A stretch of DNA of 21,018 nt, from positions 1-21,018 of the forward strand of contig CAJTON010000037.1 in the NCBI GenBank assembly GCA_910577605.1. Reading direction: 5' to 3'. Below are positions 7,938-13,639 of this stretch, in pieces. The translations under genes were made by a program, and so were the position numbers. The notes below the pieces were generated by a model. That model made no database searches, had not been told where the DNA came from, and saw nothing but the letters and a program-made list of their open reading frames with translations. How positions within the stretch are numbered: position 1 is the first letter of the stretch; each line of letters starts with the position of its first letter. The stretch is from an uncultured Butyrivibrio sp. Its GTDB lineage: Bacteria > Bacillota > Clostridia > Lachnospirales > Lachnospiraceae.

Positions 7938-8618
7938 ATTTTTTTATCCAAACAGAATAAAGATATTTCAGCGGACAGCCTTGAAAAGCTTGTAAAGGCC
8001 TGCGGCGACGGCTGTGTGAGAGGCTATGTCAGATTCAAAAGGGTCAGGCCGTGCAAGGGCTATAAGGCTGCCCAAAACAGAGCGGCGCTGCAGCTTTCCA
8101 AGATAAAGGCGGGACGCCCCTTGGCGGACGGCGGATACGCCGCGGTGGTGAGATTCAGGCTGTTGCCTTTTCTTATACCTTTAGCGGTGATTTTGCTGGC
8201 TTTCGTTATTATCCGCTCGATTTCACCTAAAGCTCTGGTGAAAGAGGAGAAAACGACAAAACAGATCATCATGCCGGAGCCGGAATCCGAGACTGCCGGG
8301 ATTTTACAGAACGAGTATGCCGGATTGTATATCAGCGTTCCGGGATATACGGATTTCAGGGTAAACTCAGCGCAAAGAGGGATTGCTCTTTATAATCCGC
8401 CGGACAATCAATGCATATTACAGTACGGGCTATATATTAAAGACGAGCTTGTGGCATCGACAGGAATGCTTGAAGCGGGAGCGTCGGAAAATGTTGATTT
8501 TTACGACCGCCTGTCGGCTGGGAATTATACATTAACGCTTGTTGCGCGGGCTTACTCGCGGGACGGGAGGACCGAATTCAATACGGTATCCCAACAGGTA
8601 ATTTTACAATCTGAATAG
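7938..8618 (+). CDS. One-TM surface-cassette protein, probable AUU start
   Basis: A 226-residue protein of unknown function. Residues 1-73 are basic and presumably cytosolic (ending near ADGGYAAVVRFR). Residues about 75-95 are one TM segment (LLPFLIPLAVILLAFVIIR). The outer part (~115-226) is beta-like, with YAGLYISVPGYTDF, LYNPPDNQC, a Gly-Asn turn LSAGNYTLTL and many short strands. From an in-frame stop at 7932-7934, no ATG, GTG, TTG or CTG occurs until GTG 8016, which has no SD. ATT 7938 lies six bases after GGAGGTGG, so it is the preferred start; a caller limited to ATG/GTG/TTG starts would begin at 8016. It is followed 19 nt later by the second cassette gene. I believe similar anchor domains occur next to secreted proteins in Lachnospiraceae, but cannot confirm a family here. 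Confidence 0.7.
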   Translation: MFLSKQNKDISADSLEKLVKACGDGCVRGYVRFKRVRPCKGYKAAQNRAALQLSKIKAGRPLADGGYAAVVRFRLLPFLIPLAVILLAFVIIRSISPKALVKEEKTTKQIIMPEPESETAGILQNEYAGLYISVPGYTDFRVNSAQRGIALYNPPDNQCILQYGLYIKDELVASTGMLEAGASENVDFYDRLSAGNYTLTLVARAYSRDGRTEFNTVSQQVILQSE

Positions 8619-8637
8619 AAAAACAGGAGGAAATTTT

Positions 8638-9159
8638 ATGGGCAAAAAAATAATAATGGGAATTTTAGCGGCAATATTTATTATGGTTACGGGACAAACG
8701 GTTTATGCGGCAAATATGAATACGGACGGGCAGACGGCGACGGTTCCCGTCAGATATACGGTAAGCAATACGTCGTTTGTTATAACGGTGCCGGCGGTGA
8801 TCGCTCCGGGAATCGAGGGAAGGAGCTTTGAGATAGGCGCTGCAAGTATGAATCTGAGACCGGAGCAGTTTGTCGAGGTAAGCGTTTCTTCGGGCTGTAC
8901 GGAGAACGGCACGGTTACGCTCAAACGTCAGAATGTACCGGAGGGAAAGCCCGTGGCGACGCTTGACACCGTTTTTTCGGTGGGAGATAAGAACATAGGC
9001 GCAAACGGCTATCTTGTGGCACGGTTTGAGGACGGAGCAGACAGTAAAGTAAACCGACTCGGCGCGGTGTCAATGAGCGCGCTGAACGTGAAGGAAGATA
9101 CCGAAGCGGGAGATTACATGACGACAGTGGAGTTTAAGGTGAGGCTTAAAAGCAGGTGA
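8638..9159 (+). CDS. Secreted beta-rich protein of the surface cassette
   Basis: A 173-residue exported protein. The N-terminal signal peptide is MGKKIIMGILAAIFIMVTGQ followed by TVYAA, with likely cleavage near residue 25. The mature part looks all-beta: VRYTVSNTSFVITVPAVIAP, a Gly-containing SVSSGCTENGTV strand pair and a final EAGDYMTTVEFKVRL. The layout resembles small fibre or adhesin-type domains, but I recognise no family. SD AGGAGG is at 8625-8630. The stop overlaps the next gene's GTG/ATG region, suggesting coupled translation. The domain resembles the C-terminus of the third gene (VPA near the start, GYL-AR, AGDY...V-F-V at the end). No sorting motif such as LPXTG was seen. Confidence 0.75.
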   Translation: MGKKIIMGILAAIFIMVTGQTVYAANMNTDGQTATVPVRYTVSNTSFVITVPAVIAPGIEGRSFEIGAASMNLRPEQFVEVSVSSGCTENGTVTLKRQNVPEGKPVATLDTVFSVGDKNIGANGYLVARFEDGADSKVNRLGAVSMSALNVKEDTEAGDYMTTVEFKVRLKSR

Positions 9160-10553
9160 ATATGAAAAAGTTTGGGATTTTGATCGTATGTATAATGATT
9201 GCGCTGGCGGTTCCGCTTAGCGTTAGCGCCGCGGGGACATGGTCAGGCGGCGGAGTATATATTCCGACACAGTACGGGGAAAAATGGAACGTTAAGCAGG
9301 ACAGTATCGTCAAAGTGACGGACCCCGGTAATGTGTATGAAATTACCGATTTGAACCGGTATTCGGCATATATTTCAAATACATACAGTTTTGAAGGAAA
9401 CAGTATCGAAAACAGCTTTTACTGGTACAACAAGTCGCGTCTGGCGTATGTAAAGCTTATTAACGTGAGCGGTGTGCGGAAAATGTCTTTTGTGTTTTCG
9501 GAGGAATATTATGTGTACTGCGCCGAGTACGATGCGTCTTTTAAGCTCATCAGGGCGGGAGACTGGAACACGACCGGAGACGTTTTGCAGCTGAATAAAG
9601 ACGCGGCGTGGATAATGCTTGTGTTCAGGCAGGTTGACGGCAATATGGAGGCGGGAGCCGGACAGGACACTGAGATTTCCGTGGAGGAAATACAGAATTC
9701 TCCGCTAAGGTATCTGGTTTTCAGTCCGTTTACATATTCCTTTGATATGAACGGAGGCAGCTATGAAGGGAAAAACACTTATAAAGCGGAGAGGTGGGGT
9801 GTTGAAAAAATGAATTTACCCGTACCCGTGAAGGCGGGATATACGTTTGCCGGATGGCGCACGGAAAGCGGAGCGGTTTATGACAAGTCTCTGCCCGTTA
9901 AATACGATAAGGAACTGTTCAAGGACTGCAAGCTTACGGCTGTATGGAAGGAAAATCCGGCGGGCGGGGTGGTTTTGGATAAGCCGTATGTCATACTTGA
10001 GCAGAACTGCGGAGAAAAAGTAAGGCTTGACGCGTCAGTATATCCGGAGGATACCGTGAATAAGTCAGTTTCATGGAGCAGCAGCGATACCGGCGTCGCC
10101 GTCGTTGACAAGGACGGGCAGGTTACCGCGAAGGGAACTGGTGTTGCCGAAATAAAAGCCGAAGCACCCGGAGGCGCGTCAGCCGTATGTAAGGTGTACG
10201 TTATGGGATTTGAAGTGTCCGTACCCGCGTACTGCACGCTCAACGAAGCGTATGCGGTCAAAATCAGCATCTATAATAACGGCACGCCGCAGATGAGCGG
10301 AAGAAAAAGTGTTATCGTTGATACGGACGATTCCGTGGAGCTTGTGCGGGACGGCGATCCCGGCGTAAAATACAGCGCTCTTGCGGAGACGTCGTCAAAT
10401 TATAACTCAGGCTTTACGAAATTGCAGAATACGGGCTACCTTGCCAGAACACAGGATTCAACTACCGTGTATTACCGTCTGAAGCCTGCCAAAGCAATGG
10501 AACGGGCGGGCGATTATACGGGCAGCGTAACCTTCAGTGTCAGCGTTTTATAA
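9156..10553 (+). CDS. Secreted multi-domain protein with InlB-type and Big_2 domains
   Basis: A 465-residue exported protein. Signal peptide: MNMKKFGILIVCIMIALAVP, cleavage near SVSAAG (residue ~26). Residues ~27-185 are an unrecognised beta-rich region with many Tyr/Trp. Residues ~188-265 match an InlB B-repeat (FDMNGGSY, then GYTFAGWRTESGAVYD and TAVWKEN). Residues ~270-350 are a Big_2 Ig-like domain (VSWSSSDTGVAVVDKDGQVT, AKGTGVAEIKAEAP). Residues ~352-465 resemble the preceding 173-residue protein. The start is GTG 9156 overlapping the previous stop, with AAGGTGAGG (9136-9144) as a candidate SD; ATG 9162 is an alternative. No LPXTG or C-terminal TM is present. The gene ends by overlapping the converging MraY-like gene by 6 nt. 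A surface adhesin or fibre role is inferred. Confidence 0.75.
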   Translation: MNMKKFGILIVCIMIALAVPLSVSAAGTWSGGGVYIPTQYGEKWNVKQDSIVKVTDPGNVYEITDLNRYSAYISNTYSFEGNSIENSFYWYNKSRLAYVKLINVSGVRKMSFVFSEEYYVYCAEYDASFKLIRAGDWNTTGDVLQLNKDAAWIMLVFRQVDGNMEAGAGQDTEISVEEIQNSPLRYLVFSPFTYSFDMNGGSYEGKNTYKAERWGVEKMNLPVPVKAGYTFAGWRTESGAVYDKSLPVKYDKELFKDCKLTAVWKENPAGGVVLDKPYVILEQNCGEKVRLDASVYPEDTVNKSVSWSSSDTGVAVVDKDGQVTAKGTGVAEIKAEAPGGASAVCKVYVMGFEVSVPAYCTLNEAYAVKISIYNNGTPQMSGRKSVIVDTDDSVELVRDGDPGVKYSALAETSSNYNSGFTKLQNTGYLARTQDSTTVYYRLKPAKAMERAGDYTGSVTFSVSVL

Positions 10554-11513
10554 GTGAGCGAAAAGCAGCGCGAGCGACACTACTATCTGCATGATTGTGA
10601 AGCGGAAAACTACCTGAGTGTCCGACCAGCCCTTGCTTTTGCGCATATGGTCGTGTATCGGCGTTCTGACCTTTGTGAGTATTTTGATTTTCAGGAATCT
10701 GAGCAAAAATACCTTGATAAGTCCCAGACCGCCGTCCACGATCAGAAGTATGGCGGAGGGAATGAATAAAAGCGGGCTTCCCGTCTTGAGTATCGCTACC
10801 GCCAGAAAGAATCCTATCGCCCGCGAACCGGCATCGCCCATCAAAAGTCGGCTCGGAGCGGCGTTGAACCAAAGGTAGCCGAGCAGACATACGGCAAAAA
10901 GAAGGATCATGTGCTTAACGGAGGCGTCGATTCCTTTGATCTGGCATATGCCGTAGACCGTTATCATTGAAATTATGGAAAGCGTCCCGCACAGACCGTC
11001 TACGCCGTCGGAGCAGTTGGTAACGTTAATGCTTCCCCATATAAGCACGACCGCGAGTATGACAAAAGGAACGGTCGGCATTGTAAAGCTTATGGCGTCG
11101 GAATAAAATAACTGAATATGAGTTCCGTTGTAATTGACATAGGTAAGGGCGCATATGATTGCAAGTATCAGGTCGATTATCGCTTTCTTGTATTCTCCCC
11201 ACGGTGAGCTTGAGCGGTCGTCGAGATAACCGCTTAACATTGCGCCTATAACTAACATAAGATATATAAGCATTTCGTTTGAGTACGGGATAAAAAGTAT
11301 CGAGCACAACGCGAAGACCAATACGAAAATTATTCCCGCGCCGCGAGGCTTTCCCTCGGATTTCTGACCGTTGACGGCAAACGCGCGGCCCTGGTCCCTT
11401 GGTAAAATATTCTTGCACAGGCTTATCACGATACATGTAGCGGCAAAAGCAATGATTATGCTTATGAAGGTAATTTCGTTTATGTAGGATCTGTCAATCA
11501 GTTCAAAAATCAT
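10548..11513 (-). CDS. MraY/WecA-family phospho-sugar transferase
   Basis: A 321-residue multi-pass membrane enzyme of the GT4 (PF00953) superfamily, which transfers a phosphosugar from a UDP-sugar to a polyprenyl phosphate carrier. Roughly ten hydrophobic segments are visible. Motifs are the DD pair GYLDDRSS (Asp98-Asp99), NVTNCSDGVDGL (163-174), LLMGDAGSRAIGF (223-235) and the C-terminal PIHDHMRKSKGWSDTQ (285-300). That last block corresponds to the MraY PIHHH...GWS segment, with HDH in place of HHH, so this is MraY-like, perhaps a second copy for a non-peptidoglycan glycan. The start is ATG at 11513-11511, with SD GGAGG 5 nt upstream; the longer reading frame is unlikely. It converges with the surface cassette and diverges from glgB. 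Confidence 0.88.
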   Translation of the reverse strand: MIFELIDRSYINEITFISIIIAFAATCIVISLCKNILPRDQGRAFAVNGQKSEGKPRGAGIIFVLVFALCSILFIPYSNEMLIYLMLVIGAMLSGYLDDRSSSPWGEYKKAIIDLILAIICALTYVNYNGTHIQLFYSDAISFTMPTVPFVILAVVLIWGSINVTNCSDGVDGLCGTLSIISMITVYGICQIKGIDASVKHMILLFAVCLLGYLWFNAAPSRLLMGDAGSRAIGFFLAVAILKTGSPLLFIPSAILLIVDGGLGLIKVFLLRFLKIKILTKVRTPIHDHMRKSKGWSDTQVVFRFTIMQIVVSLALLFAHL

Positions 11514-11555
11514 ATCGTCCTCCGGCTGGAAAAAATTATAAAATTTACTATCGAG

Positions 11556-11585
11556 ATTATAGCACATCATTATAGAAATATGCAA
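11556..11585 (-). promoter_or_regulatory. Promoter of the MraY-like gene
   Basis: On the minus strand, TATAAT (11556-11561) is preceded by TTGCAT (11580-11585) with 18 bp between. A second TATAAT (11569-11574) lies 13 bp further up without a good -35. The sites lie about 50-70 bp before the start and divergent from the glgB promoter. Confidence 0.6.
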
Positions 11586-11592
11586 AAAAATA

Positions 11593-11601
11593 TGATATAA
11601 T
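11593..11601 (+). promoter_or_regulatory. Extended -10 promoter of glgB
   Basis: TGATATAAT (11593-11601) is an extended -10 (TG-n-TATAAT). No good -35 was seen at 17 bp (TAGAAA), which is common for extended -10 promoters. The start would fall near 11608, about 34 nt before glgB. Confidence 0.55.
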
Positions 11602-11641
11602 TTCAATATTAGAAAAAACACTTGATAAATTGGAGAAGTTT

Positions 11642-13540
11642 ATGGCGAAAGACAAGGTTTTTATTACTGAGGGCGACCGGTATTTATTCGGGATGGGGAC
11701 GCATTACGAAATTTACGAAAAACTCGGAGCGCATAAAGCCGTGGACGAGGACGGCAGAGAAGGGGTGTATTTTGCGGTTTGGGCGCCTAACGCGGCGCAG
11801 GTATTTGTAGTGGGCAGCTTTAATGGCTGGAACGGCGGCGGATTTGAGATGACGAGGCTCGGAAGCTCCGGAATATATGAGCTATTTACCGATAAGGCTG
11901 CTGTCGGGGATATGTACAAGTACCTCATAATCGCAGGAGACGGACGATGGCTTTATAAAGCGGACCCGTATGCCAACTATGCCGAGAAAAGACCGGGTAC
12001 GGCGTCTGTTATTACGGATCTTAACGGATTTGAATGGACCGACGGTGAATGGATCGAGGAAAGCGGCGGCAAGGAGTCCTGGAAGGAGCCGATGGCGGTA
12101 TATGAGGTCCACCCCGGTTCGTGGAAGAAAAAAGACGACGGGACGGAGGACGGGTTCTATAATTACCGCGAGCTTGCTCCTGAGCTTGCCGCGTATGTCA
12201 AAGACATGGGATATACTCATATTGAGCTTATGGGAATTTCCGAATATCCTTTTGACGGCTCATGGGGTTATCAGGTGACGGGTTATTACGCGCCCACCTC
12301 AAGGTACGGCACCCCCAAGGATTTTATGTATTTTGTCAATTATATGCATAAAGAGGGAATCGGAGTTATTCTCGACTGGGTTCCGGCGCATTTTCCGAGG
12401 GACGCGCATGGGCTTATGGAGTTCGACGGCACCTGTGCGTATGAGTATGCCGATCCGAGAAAAGGAATGCATCCCGACTGGGGAACTATGGTTTTTGACT
12501 ACGGCAAGCATGAGGTGTCAAATTTCCTGATTGCGAACGCGCTTTTCTGGGTTGAGAAATTCCATGTTGACGGTCTGCGTGTTGACGCGGTAGCGTCAAT
12601 GCTTTATCTTGATTACGGGCGCAGCAGCGGTAACTGGGTGCCTAACCGTTACGGCGGCAACGGTAATCTTGAAGCGATGGAGTTTTTCCGTCATCTCAAC
12701 AGCATAATGAAATACCGTAATCCGAGGGCGATAACGATTGCGGAGGAATCGACCGCGTGGCCTGGAATAACGGCGGGACCGGATAAGGACGGGCTTGGAT
12801 TTTCCTTCAAGTGGAACATGGGCTGGATGCACGATTTTCTTGAGTATATGAAATTAGACCCTTACTTCCGCAAAAATAACCACCATAAGATGACCTTCGC
12901 GTCAAGCTATAGCTACAGCGAGAACTATATTCTGGTGCTTTCACATGACGAAGTGGTTCACCTGAAATGCTCAATGATAAATAAAATGCCGGGAGATTAC
13001 GAAGCTAAATTTGCCAACCTGAAGGCGGCATATACCTTTATGATGGGGCATCCGGGCAAGAAACTTCTGTTTATGGGGCAGGATTTTGCGCAGCTCTCCG
13101 AGTGGAGCGAGGCGCGCGCGCTTGACTGGCATCTCATGGAGGAGCCGCAGCATAAGCAGCTGAACGACTATGTAAAGGCTTTGCTTGGAATCTACCGCAA
13201 ATATAAGGCGTGCAGCGAGCTTGACCAGTATCAGGAGGGCATGGAGTGGATCAATGCGGACGATATATTCAGAAGCATTTACAGCTTTGTGCGAAAGGAC
13301 AAGACCGGAAAGGACAGTCTTTTGTTCATATGCAATTTTACTCCGGTTGAAAGACCTGATTACAGAGTGGGTGTTCCATGCGAGGGCAAGTATACTCTTT
13401 TGCTGAATCAGGACGGAGAATCGGGCAAAACGTTTACCGCGGAGGAGTCGGAGTGCGACGGAAGAGAGTATTCGGTGGCGCTGCCTTTGGCGGCTTTCGG
13501 AACCGCTGTTTTGAAATTTAATTATAAAGGGATAAAATAA
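11642..13540 (+). CDS. glgB: 1,4-alpha-glucan branching enzyme
   Basis: A 632-residue GH13 enzyme that makes alpha-1,6 branches in glycogen. The N-terminal CBM48/isoamylase-N region is at residues ~40-130 (VYFAVWAPNAAQVFVVGSFN), then the (beta/alpha)8 catalytic domain begins MAVYEVHPGSWK. Key motifs are GVILDWVPAHFP, the nucleophile Asp315 in GLRVDAVASML, the acid/base Glu368 in AEESTAWPG (53 residues apart, as in E. coli GlgB) and LSHDEVVH. The C-terminal beta domain ends ALPLAAFGTAVLKFNYKG. The start is ATG 11642, six bases after GGAG (11632-11635); TTG 11630 is less likely. It stands alone, with no glgC, glgA or glgP beside it, and a strong terminator follows. Confidence 0.95.
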   Translation: MAKDKVFITEGDRYLFGMGTHYEIYEKLGAHKAVDEDGREGVYFAVWAPNAAQVFVVGSFNGWNGGGFEMTRLGSSGIYELFTDKAAVGDMYKYLIIAGDGRWLYKADPYANYAEKRPGTASVITDLNGFEWTDGEWIEESGGKESWKEPMAVYEVHPGSWKKKDDGTEDGFYNYRELAPELAAYVKDMGYTHIELMGISEYPFDGSWGYQVTGYYAPTSRYGTPKDFMYFVNYMHKEGIGVILDWVPAHFPRDAHGLMEFDGTCAYEYADPRKGMHPDWGTMVFDYGKHEVSNFLIANALFWVEKFHVDGLRVDAVASMLYLDYGRSSGNWVPNRYGGNGNLEAMEFFRHLNSIMKYRNPRAITIAEESTAWPGITAGPDKDGLGFSFKWNMGWMHDFLEYMKLDPYFRKNNHHKMTFASSYSYSENYILVLSHDEVVHLKCSMINKMPGDYEAKFANLKAAYTFMMGHPGKKLLFMGQDFAQLSEWSEARALDWHLMEEPQHKQLNDYVKALLGIYRKYKACSELDQYQEGMEWINADDIFRSIYSFVRKDKTGKDSLLFICNFTPVERPDYRVGVPCEGKYTLLLNQDGESGKTFTAEESECDGREYSVALPLAAFGTAVLKFNYKGIK

Positions 13541-13562
13541 TTTGTATAAACAGCCGAAATAT

Positions 13563-13599
13563 ACCTGTGTATGGGATCGTAGCGTACACAGGTTTTTTT
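13563..13599 (+). terminator. Rho-independent terminator of glgB
   Basis: A perfect 9-bp stem ACCTGTGTA (13563-13571) / TACACAGGT (13585-13593) with a 13-nt loop is followed by seven T (13593-13599). It lies 22 nt past the glgB stop. It separates glgB from the flagellar block. Confidence 0.92.
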
Positions 13600-13639
13600 G
13601 ACGTAATGAAAGTTATCCGGTGAAATATTGGAGGTTCGT

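Noticed and set aside
7804..7995. 63-codon frame from TTG 7804
   Set aside because: It starts in the terminator loop without an SD and runs through the strong SD of the next gene; the sequence is better explained as leader.
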